A stretch of DNA of 64,000 nucleotides from Acidobacteriota bacterium (lineage in GTDB: Bacteria > Acidobacteriota > Terriglobia > Terriglobales > Acidobacteriaceae): NCBI GenBank assembly GCA_021778315.1, contig JAJYCQ010000003.1, positions 18,275 through 82,274 on the forward strand, read 5' to 3'. Each line of letters begins with the position of its first letter. Position 1 is the stretch's first letter. Shown piece by piece: positions 53,975 through 64,000 of this stretch. The translations under genes and the position numbers were made by a program. The notes under the pieces are model-generated. The model did no database searches, was not told where the DNA came from, and saw only the letters and a list, made by a program, of their open reading frames with translations.

Positions 53975-54544
53975 TTAGTAGCGGCTGGAGGTTGTAGGGC
54001 GGCGGGGGGAGCGGCGCCGGTCGCGGTCGTTACGGGAGGGCTCGGCGGGGATGCGGTAGCCCTCGGGATAGAGGACGACGAAGCGGCGCGGCCCTTCTCC
54101 GGAGCTAGCGGTCTGGAGGCCGGAGTCCTTGAGGAACATGTGGAGCATGCGGCGCTCTCGGGAGTTCATGGGAGGGAAGCGGAAGGGCTCTCCGGTGTCG
54201 TCGACCTGATCGATGGCGTCGTCGGCTGCGTCCTGCAGGGCACGGGCACGGGAGGCCTTGAAGCCGTTGGCGTCGAAGGAGACGCGGTCGTGCTCGTCGG
54301 GTTCGAGGCGGAGCATCTTGGCGGAGAGATGTTCGAGGGAGCGAAGGAGTTCGGCATCGCTGGCGAGGAGGAGATCGGTGTCGGGACCCTTGCACTCGAC
54401 GTAGATGTCGCGGCGTTCAAAGCCGTTGGGATCAACTGCACCAGCACCCGCGGTGATGCGGTACTTGAGGCGAAGACCTCCAGTGGTGGTAAGTAACCTC
54501 ATGAGAGTAGCTACGGTTTCGGCTGCTTGAGTTAGATCTTCCAT
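53975..54544 (-). CDS. R3H/KH RNA-binding protein Jag (KhpB)
   Basis: A 189-residue protein. N-terminal part resembles a KH-like domain (LLTTTGGLRLKYRITAGAGA, VECKGPDTDLLLASDAELLR SLEHLSAKML), then an R3H domain (RALQDAADDAIDQVDDTGEP with PPMNSRERRMLHMFLKDSG and VVLYPEGYRIPAEPSR). The Jag N-terminal domain of firmicutes is absent, so it is the shorter type. It follows yidC in the usual yidC-jag order and binds RNA by family analogy. Confidence 0.8.
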   Translation of the reverse strand: MEDLTQAAETVATLMRLLTTTGGLRLKYRITAGAGAVDPNGFERRDIYVECKGPDTDLLLASDAELLRSLEHLSAKMLRLEPDEHDRVSFDANGFKASRARALQDAADDAIDQVDDTGEPFRFPPMNSRERRMLHMFLKDSGLQTASSGEGPRRFVVLYPEGYRIPAEPSRNDRDRRRSPRRPTTSSRY

Positions 54545-54704
54545 GAAAGGATTTATTCCTATCTCTATTTATGATACGAACGAAACAACTAACAGAGAGG
54601 TAATTGATGCAGTGGTACGAAGAAATGATGGAACAAACTTAGGGCATTATGTCACCTGGGGAGGGGCAGACTCTACGTCCCAAGACCCATAAGCGCAAGG
54701 CCCT

Positions 54705-56531
54705 TTATTTTCTACCCTGGATTGTCCTGGAGTTGGAGGCCCGAACGCCGGGTTTGGATGCAGCGGCCTTGCGGCTGGCTCGCTTGGCGGCGATTTCCTT
54801 CATCTCGATACCGAGGGAGGTGCGGTTCATGACCTGTTGCTGGAGGATCATGACGAGGTTGCCGATGTTCCAGTAGAGGGCGAGGCCGGAGGCGTAGTTC
54901 CAGGTCATGTAGCCGGAGAAGGCGGGCATCATGAAGGCCATCATCTTCTGCTGCTGGGGGTCGACTCCGGGCGAGGGGGTGTAGTACTGGGCCACGAAGG
55001 AGGTGATGACCATGAGGATGGGGAGGATGTGCCAGGGGTCGGCCGAGGAGAGGTCAGGCAGCCAGAAGAAGTGAGCCTGGCGGAGTTCGACGACCTTGGT
55101 CATCATGGTGAAGAAGGCGAAGAGCAGAGGCAGTTGAATGAGCGATGGGATGCAGCCACCGAGCATGCTGACGCCGTTGGCCTTTTGCAGGGCCATGACC
55201 TCGGCGTTCATCTCTCCGGCCTTGGGATCGGTGGCCTTGGGGTTCTTGTATTTAGCTTTGATGGCGTCGATCTGGGGCTGGATGCGCTGCATCTTCACAG
55301 CGGACTTCATACCCTGGACGCGGAGGGGTAGGAGAACGATGTTGATGAGGATGGTGAAGATGACGATCGCCCATCCCCAGGAGTAGTTGTGGACTCCGTT
55401 GTCATGCGGGGCGATGGCGGAGTGGACGGCGCGGAGGCCGAGGAAGAGGTACTTGCCGATGGGGCCGAAGAAGCCGAAGTCCAGGAGTGGCTCGAGGGTA
55501 TTGCCGTCGGCGGTGTGGATGCTCTTGAGGACCGAGATGGCCTTGGGACCGACGAAGACGCTCATCGCGTTATGGCCGGAGAGCGAGCCGACCGCGGCAC
55601 CGAGGACGGGCAGAAGGACGGCTGACTTGCCGGGGATGATGGTGTTGGATACGGCGCTGCGCTTGACCTTGGTGACGTCGATCTTGTTCTGAAGGGTGAC
55701 GAGAGAGGCGTTGCTGGGCTGGTCAGGGATGAAGATGGCGGCGAAGTACTGGTCGCTGACTCCGGCGAAGTCGAAGGGGCCGGGGAGGGTATTGCCGCCG
55801 GAGACTTTCTTGAAGGAGAGGTGTTCGTCCTTGCCGCTGGAGCTGGTGTCGACCTGGGCTCCGTTGTAGGCGAGGGCGGTCTCGAGGTCGCCGAGGCCGG
55901 CGGGCCAGGAGAGCAGAGCGCGGAGGGGAGCCCCGTCGCGGAGGACGACCGTGTCCGCGTGGACAAGGTAGTCGGCACCGAAGGTAAAGGTCTTGGATAC
56001 GGATAGATTGCCGGCGGAGTACTTGAAGGTGAGGGTCGCGGGGGCCTCGAGGGTTCCGGTGGAGGAAGCGACGTAAAGGGCGCTGGAGAGCTGGCGCGTG
56101 AGGCCTTCGTCATAGGTATAGAGCGAGAGCGGATAGCCGTAGAGGGAGGAGGCTCCGGCGTGGACAAGGTCGAGGGGATGGCCTTCGGTGTCCTTGTACT
56201 TCTTGAGGATCCAGGAGGTGACCTGACCTCCACGGTTGGAGAAGGTGATGCGGTAGAGCTCGTTTTCGACAACGGTGGAGGATTCTGCCGCGGCGGCGAC
56301 GGCGGGAGTGGCGGCGGTGCTGGTCAAGGCGGTGGCGGGTGTCGCAGAGGTGGAGGCCGCGGGAGCCGCGACGGTAGTCTGCTGGTCTGGCGGAGCGACC
56401 GGAGGGTTGTGCTGGGTGCGCCAGTATTGGAGACCGAAGATGACGCTGATCATGACGATCATCATGATCAGAAAGGAGTGATTGTCCTGGCTTCCGCCAC
56501 CGCCCTGATTGGGATTACGAAACTCTGGCAA
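54705..56531 (-). CDS. yidC: Membrane protein insertase YidC
   Basis: A 608-residue Gram-negative-type YidC. The TTG at 56531 (MPEFRNPNQGGGG) has AGGA six bases upstream. First membrane helix SFLIMMIVMISVIFGLQYW, a long periplasmic beta domain (about 100-350), then the five-helix conserved core with YSWGWAIVIFTILINIVLLP, the hydrophilic hairpin, LGGCIPSLIQLPLLFAFF and WILPIL-like segments. The tail is basic (RASRKAAASKPGVRASN), helping ribosome contact. It inserts membrane proteins with or without Sec. Confidence 0.94.
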   Translation of the reverse strand: MPEFRNPNQGGGGSQDNHSFLIMMIVMISVIFGLQYWRTQHNPPVAPPDQQTTVAAPAASTSATPATALTSTAATPAVAAAAESSTVVENELYRITFSNRGGQVTSWILKKYKDTEGHPLDLVHAGASSLYGYPLSLYTYDEGLTRQLSSALYVASSTGTLEAPATLTFKYSAGNLSVSKTFTFGADYLVHADTVVLRDGAPLRALLSWPAGLGDLETALAYNGAQVDTSSSGKDEHLSFKKVSGGNTLPGPFDFAGVSDQYFAAIFIPDQPSNASLVTLQNKIDVTKVKRSAVSNTIIPGKSAVLLPVLGAAVGSLSGHNAMSVFVGPKAISVLKSIHTADGNTLEPLLDFGFFGPIGKYLFLGLRAVHSAIAPHDNGVHNYSWGWAIVIFTILINIVLLPLRVQGMKSAVKMQRIQPQIDAIKAKYKNPKATDPKAGEMNAEVMALQKANGVSMLGGCIPSLIQLPLLFAFFTMMTKVVELRQAHFFWLPDLSSADPWHILPILMVITSFVAQYYTPSPGVDPQQQKMMAFMMPAFSGYMTWNYASGLALYWNIGNLVMILQQQVMNRTSLGIEMKEIAAKRASRKAAASKPGVRASNSRTIQGRK

Positions 56532-56650
56532 AGGTTTTCCTACTCTTTCCAAGGCCGGCGTGAGAGCGCAGCCAGCTAACTACTAATGGTAAATGGTGAA
56601 CGGTCCTGCGCGGTGCTACGCGCACGGCGAGAGAGGGCTTTGGTGCTCGG

Positions 56651-56899
56651 CTAGGGGACGGGGTCGTGGCCTCCGGAGGTGAAGGGGTGGCAGCGGGCGA
56701 TGCGGCGGACGGCGAGCCAACTGCCTCGTGCCCAGCCGTGGCGGACGACGGCGACGTACGCATATTCGCTGCAGGTGGGGAGGTACTTGCACTGCGTGAC
56801 GGCGAAGACGTGCAGGAGGGGAGAGAGAACTCGCTTGTGCAGCGCGAGGAGACCGGCGGCGATGCGTTCGCGGTGGGAGCTGTAGGGGAGATCGCTCAT
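56651..56899 (-). CDS. yidD: Membrane protein insertion efficiency factor YidD
   Basis: An 82-residue small protein. Family signature is complete: LLALHKRVLSPLLHVFAVTQ, CKYLPTCSEYAYVAVVRHGW and the end RIARCHPFTSGGHDPVP. Its ATG overlaps the rnpA stop by four bases. It aids YidC-dependent insertion. Order rnpA-yidD-yidC is the standard one. Confidence 0.92.
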   Translation of the reverse strand: MSDLPYSSHRERIAAGLLALHKRVLSPLLHVFAVTQCKYLPTCSEYAYVAVVRHGWARGSWLAVRRIARCHPFTSGGHDPVP

Positions 56900-57354
56900 G
56901 GCTGCGGCGTGGCGGCGACGACTTTGGCGGGATTGCGGGCTGATCTAGCTTCGTTGTTCGGGGAGTTCGGTGCTTTGCCCACTGCGTTTCGGTCGCACGC
57001 GGCCTGTATGCTGCAGAAGATGGTGGTGACCTCTCGCTTGAGTTGGGCGAAGTCGAGATCGATGACGGAGCGGCGAGGATGCAGGACGACGTCGACGGGA
57101 GAAGTGAGGAGCGGGAGCGCGGCGCGGACGGCCTCGCGCATGCGGCGCTTGATGCGGTTGCGATCGACGGCCTTGCCGAGGGCCTTGGGCACGGTGAGGC
57201 CGATGCGCGGGCCGGGGGTGTCGGACCGGCGGTCAGCGGGACGGAGGGCGTGGAAGTAGGCGAGCTGCTTGCCGAACTGCTTGCGGCTGGCTTTGTAGAC
57301 GAGCTGGTAGTCGGCGTGTTTGCAGAGGCGGAAGTTTTGGGTGGATGGATGCAC
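56896..57354 (-). CDS. rnpA: RNase P protein component
   Basis: A 152-residue protein, longer than the usual 110-125 because of a 30-residue C-terminal tail (SPNNEARSARNPAKVVAATP). The RNR motif AVDRNRIKRRMREAVRA is intact, as are FRLCKHADYQLVYKASRKQF and VDVVLHPRRSVIDLDF. It supports M1 RNA in 5' tRNA processing. Normally paired with rpmH directly upstream; here rpmH lies 1.8 kb away behind a plus-strand gene. Confidence 0.92.
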   Translation of the reverse strand: MHPSTQNFRLCKHADYQLVYKASRKQFGKQLAYFHALRPADRRSDTPGPRIGLTVPKALGKAVDRNRIKRRMREAVRAALPLLTSPVDVVLHPRRSVIDLDFAQLKREVTTIFCSIQAACDRNAVGKAPNSPNNEARSARNPAKVVAATPQP

Positions 57355-57425
57355 GGCTGCCCTAGGGAATAGAGCTGGTTGCTCTCCTGTTTGTAGTATA
57401 GATGCGAGTGGCGGAGAGAACCTTT

Positions 57426-59063
57426 ATGGCGTGCGGGCGGAGATGGGACGCGGGCATGGAACAGAGCGGTGGATCTTGTAGCGGGGCGGCGTTGAAGAGG
57501 CTTGTGGTGTGGGTGGTGGTGTGGACGGGGTGTCTGTCTGGTGGTGGGAAGGTGCTGGCGCAGAGTTCGGCGATGGGGTTTGTGACGCGCGTTGTTTCTC
57601 CTACGGAGTTTTCGATTGGCACCTTGCAGGTGGTGGTGGATGGCGGAGCGGAGTGTGGAACGGCGAAGCACTTCTTCTTGATGTATCGCGACTATCGCAA
57701 GCCGCCGTCGAATAGGAGCCGTCCGTTTGCCAAGCGCTATGCCCATGCGGTCCCTGCGGCTTGCGCCGACCTGATGGTGGTGCCGGGGTCGATGGTCTAT
57801 GTGGATGGCGCAGGCTCGGCGCCGGGTGCCGTGTTTCACGCCCGCGACGTGGTGCGATTCCATCCGAAGCAGACAGCCACGATCCAGGGCGGCGTGTTGC
57901 AGGAGGAGGATTCCACCCTGAGCCATACGGCGGAGGGCTGGTCGGGCAAGCTGTGGGTCGATGGCTACCCGCTGGCGGTTACGCAGAAGACCATGCTGGT
58001 TGCCGAGCCGGACGACACCACGATGCGGTATTACTATCGGGGACTACCGGACAGAATCAATGTGCGACCGGGGCGACACTCGAAGCCGGTGTCGACGGCG
58101 ATGAGGGCCGAGTTGCTGAAGGCTGATACGTGGGTTGCGTATCGTGCCGCGCGTGCTGCGGACGGCAGCCTGGTGGCGACGGAGCTTCATTTCTGGCCTA
58201 ATCGGATCTCATCCAAAGAAGCTGCCTATTTGAAGCGGTATGCCACTGCTGTAACGCCTGCCAATCCAGGCACAGGACGGCCCGGCATCCTTCAGTATGC
58301 GGGGGAGACACCGATCCGGATCGTTCCGAACGATGCGATCCAGTGGTATGTTTCGGAGCTTGGGATGAAGCTGGTTCCGCAGTACCAGAAGGAGCTGCCC
58401 GACACCGACCCAACGAAGATTCACTTTCGCTTCTATGTGGTCGAGCCGTTCCTTGTGGCGCACAAGAACTTCTTTCAGGACGTGAGCGGCGACTGGCCCT
58501 CCTACAAGTTCTTTCAGTCGCCCAGGGACGTGGTGTACAACAGCCCACGGCCAGGGAAGATGGCAAAGGATGCCCTCTCGACGCCTGACGGGACGGTGCT
58601 CATTCCGACCAGCGTGGTTCAGTCTCTTCACAACGAAGCGCAGATTGCATTTCTTTTGTCGGCGGCGATTACAACGATCATCCAGAAGCAGGGATTCGCC
58701 GCGTGGCCCTTGATCACGGGGCCGCATGTGAAGATTATCAATGGCATCCCCGCAGAGGACGGGGAGACGTTTAGCGCGATGCAGTACGACCAACTCTGGC
58801 GGTTGAGTGCGCGGAGTCTTGTGCAGACGGGCTACAACCCGGTCGATGGCGCGCAGGCGGTGCTGGTCGCGCGAGGCTATAGCCTGCAGAATCCTCGGCC
58901 GTTTCCCCGGACTTGGACGGAGCAAACCGAGGTCGTCGACTACATGATGAACTTCCTTAGTCAGCACTACACGGCGGCGGAGTATGCGCCACTGAAGACG
59001 GGTGCGGAAGAGTATGCGAAGGCGAAGTTGCTGCTCAACGCGCCGGCAGTCTCTACGAAGTGA
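57426..59063 (+). CDS. Secreted M48-like protein lacking the zinc motif
   Basis: A 545-residue exported protein; start at the ATG preceded by GGAG (57426), with a hydrophobic signal core (RLVVWVVVWTGCLSGG) and cleavage around VLAQ. A central beta-rich domain (57-300) precedes a helical part. Near residue 399 the sequence SLHNEAQIAFLLSAAITTII resembles the M48 peptidase block before and at HExxH (NEAQLAFVLAHEIAH in active relatives), but the His, Glu and second His are replaced by Ser, Ala and others. The later Glu-Ala-Asp block is also altered (YDQLWRLSARSLVQTGYNP). It is thus probably a catalytically dead M48 homolog. It lies between rnpA and rpmH on the opposite strand. Confidence 0.65.
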   Translation: MACGRRWDAGMEQSGGSCSGAALKRLVVWVVVWTGCLSGGGKVLAQSSAMGFVTRVVSPTEFSIGTLQVVVDGGAECGTAKHFFLMYRDYRKPPSNRSRPFAKRYAHAVPAACADLMVVPGSMVYVDGAGSAPGAVFHARDVVRFHPKQTATIQGGVLQEEDSTLSHTAEGWSGKLWVDGYPLAVTQKTMLVAEPDDTTMRYYYRGLPDRINVRPGRHSKPVSTAMRAELLKADTWVAYRAARAADGSLVATELHFWPNRISSKEAAYLKRYATAVTPANPGTGRPGILQYAGETPIRIVPNDAIQWYVSELGMKLVPQYQKELPDTDPTKIHFRFYVVEPFLVAHKNFFQDVSGDWPSYKFFQSPRDVVYNSPRPGKMAKDALSTPDGTVLIPTSVVQSLHNEAQIAFLLSAAITTIIQKQGFAAWPLITGPHVKIINGIPAEDGETFSAMQYDQLWRLSARSLVQTGYNPVDGAQAVLVARGYSLQNPRPFPRTWTEQTEVVDYMMNFLSQHYTAAEYAPLKTGAEEYAKAKLLLNAPAVSTK

Positions 59064-59120
59064 AGGTGTGTCCGTTCCTGCACCGGGGGCGCCGGGTGGG
59101 AAGGCTTCCAAGACACAAGG

Positions 59121-59152
59121 AGGCCGCCGCAAAGGAAACGTTGCGGCGGCCT
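59121..59152. terminator. Bidirectional terminator, 12-bp perfect stem
   Basis: AGGCCGCCGCAA/TTGCGGCGGCCT with 8-base loop between the M48-like gene (plus) and rpmH (minus). Both genes read toward it. No long T tract, but the stem is very stable. Confidence 0.75.
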
Positions 59153-59192
59153 GCTTGCTCTCGCGCGAAGGCGATGGAGTGGAAACGGAAGA

Positions 59193-59348
59193 CTAGTCGC
59201 GGAAGCCGGCGGAGACGGCGATCTTGTGGCGGCCCTTGGCGCGGCGGCGGCTGAGCACGGCGGCTCCGGCCTTGGAGGCCATGCGGACGAGGAAGCCGTG
59301 GACCTTGCTACGGCGGCGGCGGTTGGGTTGGAAGGTGCGCTTGGGCAT
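59193..59348 (-). CDS. rpmH: Ribosomal protein L34
   Basis: A 51-residue protein, [20 protein letters not shown], then [22 protein letters not shown]... with a slightly longer tail (IAVSAGFRD) than the 44-46 residues of most bacteria. It belongs to the 50S subunit near the exit tunnel. It is divergent from dnaA across 539 bases. Confidence 0.95.
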   Translation of the reverse strand: MPKRTFQPNRRRRSKVHGFLVRMASKAGAAVLSRRRAKGRHKIAVSAGFRD

Positions 59349-59887
59349 CGTGTTTGTCCTGTCTCAAATATTGTGTGCTGGCCCTATGCCGGTGTCGCCT
59401 GAAATGGGGGGCGAATGTTCAGGCTATGGGCACTGGAGTGGGCGGAAAAGCCAACTCGGCAGCAAGATTTGAGTATATCCGAGTTGAGGAAAACAGGCAA
59501 TGAAATAGAGCGTATGTCGGGTGGGAGGGGTTTCGTGAATCCGGTTACCGGAGTGGATTGCTGATTCTTCACAAAGGTTGGTGCAACTAAAAAAAAGTTT
59601 CACGATTTGGGTAATTTGGCTTGGTAGAGAGGCCCTGTTCACATGCTAGTATCGATTCCGTTCCGTGATGTGTGAATCTCTCGCGGCTAACTTTTTCCGA
59701 CGAGCCGACGTACTGCTTCACTCCTCCAACACGCCGAACGGTGTTGGGCTTCAAAGGCATCCTAAGGATGGACTGGCTTCGCGACTGGATCGCGGGGATT
59801 GGTTGTTTATTGCATCTTTTTGAATTTGATCAGTTACCGAAGTTGCCACATGTGGACGACTTTATGAAAGTAAGGAAGACTTAGACG
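59349..59887. other. Intergenic region between rpmH and dnaA
   Basis: 539 bases that must hold divergent promoters for rpmH and dnaA. AT-rich stretch at 59586-59622. I see no consensus DnaA box; TTCACAT and TGTGTGAA near 59638 and 59671 form a loose inverted repeat. A short frame 59672-59884 (GTG start, 70 codons) ends three bases before dnaA but has no ribosome site or recognisable product. Confidence 0.5.
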
Positions 59888-61300
59888 ATGTCATTTGTTC
59901 CAGTCCCGGCCGCAGTGCTGAACCAGTGGGTTCGGATTCTTGGCGCGCTTGAGAAGAAGATTAACCGCCAGAGTTATGAGACGTGGCTTAAGCCGACACG
60001 CTACTCGCATGTAAGTGACCGAACGCTGCACGTGAGGATTCCGTCGGAGGAGTTTCAGCATATCGGGGATCGCTATGGCGACCTGATTGGCGAGGCGATT
60101 GAGAATCTCGGGTTGGAGATCGACCAGGTGGTGTTCCAGGTTCCTCCGCAGGAGGCTCCGGTGCGAGTGCGCGAGGATGGAGGCTTTGCTCCGCAGCCGA
60201 GCCACAGCCAGAATGCTCCGCGGCGTGGCAATGGTGGGCCGATGCCGGCGGGTCCCGAGCAATCGCGGTTTGATTGGAATACTGCGGCGCAGTTGAACCC
60301 TCGCTACCAGTTTGATTCGTTCGTGATTGGCAGCGGTAATCAGTTCGCGCAGGCGGCAGCGCAGGCGGTGGCAGAGCGGCCGTCGAAGGCTTACAACCCG
60401 TTGTTCCTGTATGGCGGAGTGGGGCTGGGCAAGACGCATTTGATGCAGGCGATTGGACACCTGGTGAAGGCTCGCAATGCGCAGGCGGCGGTGAGCTATG
60501 TGTCAGGCGAAAAGTTCACCAACGAGATGATCAACTCGGTTCGCTATGACAAGATGACCGGGTTTCGTGATCGCTATCGCAATGTGGATGTGCTGCTGAT
60601 CGACGACATTCAGTTTCTTGCAGGCAAGGAACGGACGCAGGAAGAGTTCTTCCACACGTTCAATGCTCTGCATGAGCAGAATAAGCAGATTGTGGTGGCG
60701 AGTGACCGGCCTCCGAAGGAGTTGAACGACTTCGAGGATCGTTTGCGGTCGCGCTTTGAGTGGGGGCTTGTGGTGGACATTCAGCCACCGGATCTGGAGA
60801 CGAAGGTTGCGATTCTGCAGCGCAAGGCTGAGCTGGAACAGACCGTTCTGCCTACGGATGTGGCGTTGTTTATCGCGGGCAATGTGCGGACCAATGTGCG
60901 TGAGTTGGAGGGAGCGCTGGTGCGGTTGATTGCGTGGTGCTCGCTGCATGGCGTGGAGATTACGTTGCCGACGGCGCAACAGTGCCTGAAGCAGTTCATC
61001 GACACGCAGGTTCGCAAGATCACGATTGAGGCGATTCAGCGTGCGGTTGCGGAGAGCTTCGGGATGCGTGTTGCGGAGTTGAAGCAGAAGAATAATTCGC
61101 GGCAGATTGTGGTGCCGCGGCAGATTGCGATGTATCTTGCGAAGCAGTTGACCGAGGCGAGTCTGCCGGAGATTGGAAGGCAGTTCGGGGGCAAGCACCA
61201 TACGACGGTGATGCACTCGATCTCCAAGATCGACGAGCAGCGGCGGAACGATAAGGACCTGAACCGCACGGTGAATAAGCTGATGGAGACGCTGGGGTAA
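59888..61300 (+). CDS. dnaA: Chromosomal replication initiator DnaA
   Basis: A 470-residue AAA+ initiator with four domains: domain I (residues 1-85, WVRILGALEKKINRQSYETW), Pro/Gly-rich linker II (about 95-130), AAA+ III with Walker A GGVGLGKTHLM (G176-T183 region) and Walker B VDVLLIDDIQFLAG, sensor-2 arginine region, and the DNA-binding domain IV with the diagnostic IGRQFGGKHHTTVMHSI. It melts the origin. Start MSFVPVPAAVLNQW at 59888 with GGAAG upstream. A terminator follows the gene. Confidence 0.96.
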   Translation: MSFVPVPAAVLNQWVRILGALEKKINRQSYETWLKPTRYSHVSDRTLHVRIPSEEFQHIGDRYGDLIGEAIENLGLEIDQVVFQVPPQEAPVRVREDGGFAPQPSHSQNAPRRGNGGPMPAGPEQSRFDWNTAAQLNPRYQFDSFVIGSGNQFAQAAAQAVAERPSKAYNPLFLYGGVGLGKTHLMQAIGHLVKARNAQAAVSYVSGEKFTNEMINSVRYDKMTGFRDRYRNVDVLLIDDIQFLAGKERTQEEFFHTFNALHEQNKQIVVASDRPPKELNDFEDRLRSRFEWGLVVDIQPPDLETKVAILQRKAELEQTVLPTDVALFIAGNVRTNVRELEGALVRLIAWCSLHGVEITLPTAQQCLKQFIDTQVRKITIEAIQRAVAESFGMRVAELKQKNNSRQIVVPRQIAMYLAKQLTEASLPEIGRQFGGKHHTTVMHSISKIDEQRRNDKDLNRTVNKLMETLG

Positions 61301-61330
61301 GGGCAGAGTGTAGAGGATAGAGAAGTGCGA

Positions 61331-61352
61331 AGGCCGCCAGGGATGGCGGCCT
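61331..61352 (+). terminator. dnaA intrinsic terminator
   Basis: AGGCCGCC/GGCGGCCT stem with 6-base loop followed by TTGATTT, 30 bases after dnaA. Confidence 0.75.
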
Positions 61353-61379
61353 TTGATTTGGGTGTGGAGATGCGCTGGG

Positions 61380-61940
61380 TTAGGCGTCGAGGAACTGGCG
61401 CCACTGGTCGGACTCGGCGAGAGCCTTGAGGCGGGCGAAGCGCTGGCGGCAGAGGCTGCGGATGTGCGGGGCGAGGAGGAGAGTTGCGGCGATGCGACCG
61501 AGGGGGCCGAAGGGGAGGGTGAAGCGGACTTTGTCTTCGAGCTCGGTGATGGGTGATCCGGTGGCGGGGTCGGGCGACTCGTAGAAGTGGTGGTCGTGCT
61601 GGAAGAAGGCAAAGCGGCCGCGTTCCTGGGTGTCCTGGAAGAAGGCTTCCTTGGTGATCTCGTGGTGGTCGATGCGAATGAAGTGGGTGTGGGGCTCTTG
61701 ATAGCCGGTGATGAGGGTGTGGTGGGTGGTGGGGAGGCCGAACTTCCAGCCTCGCCAGACGACGCGGCTGTTGTTGGTGATGTGGCCGGAGGAGACGTAG
61801 CCTGCCTGGCCTGTGTCGACGAGGTTCATGCCGAGGGTTTCTTTGACTAGCTCGACGCGCGTGGAGAGAGCGAAGACTCGCTCGATGGGAGCGTGGATGA
61901 TGGCGGACTCGTGGATGGGCTCGCGGGTGAAGTCTCGCAT
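61380..61940 (-). CDS. SRPBCC-fold (START/Bet v1-like) protein
   Basis: A 186-residue protein of the polyketide cyclase/START type. It begins ESAIIHAPIERVFALSTRVE, the classic first strand-helix of SRPBCC ligand-binding proteins, with later FVHFIRIDHHEITK-like strands (THFIRIDHHEITKEAFFQDT) and C-terminal helix GPLGRIAATLLLAPHIRSLC. Ligand unknown. Convergent with dnaA. Confidence 0.8.
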   Translation of the reverse strand: MRDFTREPIHESAIIHAPIERVFALSTRVELVKETLGMNLVDTGQAGYVSSGHITNNSRVVWRGWKFGLPTTHHTLITGYQEPHTHFIRIDHHEITKEAFFQDTQERGRFAFFQHDHHFYESPDPATGSPITELEDKVRFTLPFGPLGRIAATLLLAPHIRSLCRQRFARLKALAESDQWRQFLDA

Positions 61941-62064
61941 AGAGGTTTAGTATGCGCGCGAAGGCTCGCCGCTTGCAGAGAAGGTTGCGGCGATGTTTCG
62001 CGTTACGCAAAAGAAGGCTTGTTGCGTGTAACCAACGAGGACGAGTTCGGTGGACGGAGTTGAG

Positions 62065-64000
<1,936 letters not shown>

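Noticed and set aside
59672..59884. 70-codon frame ending three bases before dnaA
   Set aside because: GTG start without a ribosome site, no recognisable product; kept only as a note on the intergenic region.

Overview
The window looks like chromosome of a high-GC Acidobacteriota bacterium, most likely the Terriglobia (Granulicella/Edaphobacter/Terriglobus type). This is inferred from gene content (an LPS-making Gram-negative with lpxC, a large TAT-exported GH2 enzyme, beta-barrel outer-membrane proteins, FMN/LLM enzymes) and from families of short intergenic palindromic repeats; no rRNA or tRNA gene was seen to settle it. 

Layout. 1-16.9 kb: leftward late gene cluster of a tailed phage or domesticated phage (fibre-like proteins, terminase, portal, protease, scaffold, capsid, connectors, tail), continuing off the left edge. 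Two features are unusual: a HipA-like kinase/DUF3037 pair sits between terminase and portal, and the two giant fibre-like proteins carry Sec signal peptides. 17.1-19.5 kb: three host-type genes. 19.5-21.9 kb: a second leftward phage-like block headed by a zinc-ribbon protein and an HTH regulator behind a near-consensus promoter. 22.1-36.6 kb: ordinary host genes (mltG, ruvX, greA, CDP-alcohol phosphatidyltransferase, isoaspartyl peptidase, Nth-like glycosylase, hexose-6-P mutarotase, maf, M20 peptidase, lpxC, folK, a MerR/TOBE protein, cysK). Their gaps are filled by hexanucleotide minisatellites and palindromic repeats, one of which has entered a coding region. 36.7-42.8 kb: nitroreductase, a repeat-dense 1.3 kb gap, a probably acquired paiB plus lysE remnant, cysE, a secreted protein and an LLM flavoprotein. 

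42.9-64 kb: ychF, ddl, ilvA, an outer-membrane protein, two accessory genes sharing a promoter design with the 20.7 kb phage-like gene, a GH2 glycosidase, then the replication/translation neighbourhood: dnaN, jag, yidC, yidD, rnpA, rpmH, dnaA, thrS. The rnpA-rpmH pair is split by a plus-strand secreted protein resembling an M48 protease without its zinc motif. 

The plus strand is C-rich up to about 40.4 kb whichever strand carries the gene, and mostly G-rich from about 42.9 kb on, so a replication origin may lie near 41-42 kb, about 11-19 kb from dnaN and dnaA. Cysteine synthesis (cysE, cysK), envelope building (lpxC, ddl, mltG, yidC) and replication/translation (dnaA, dnaN, rnpA, rpmH, thrS) are the main recognisable functions of the host part.
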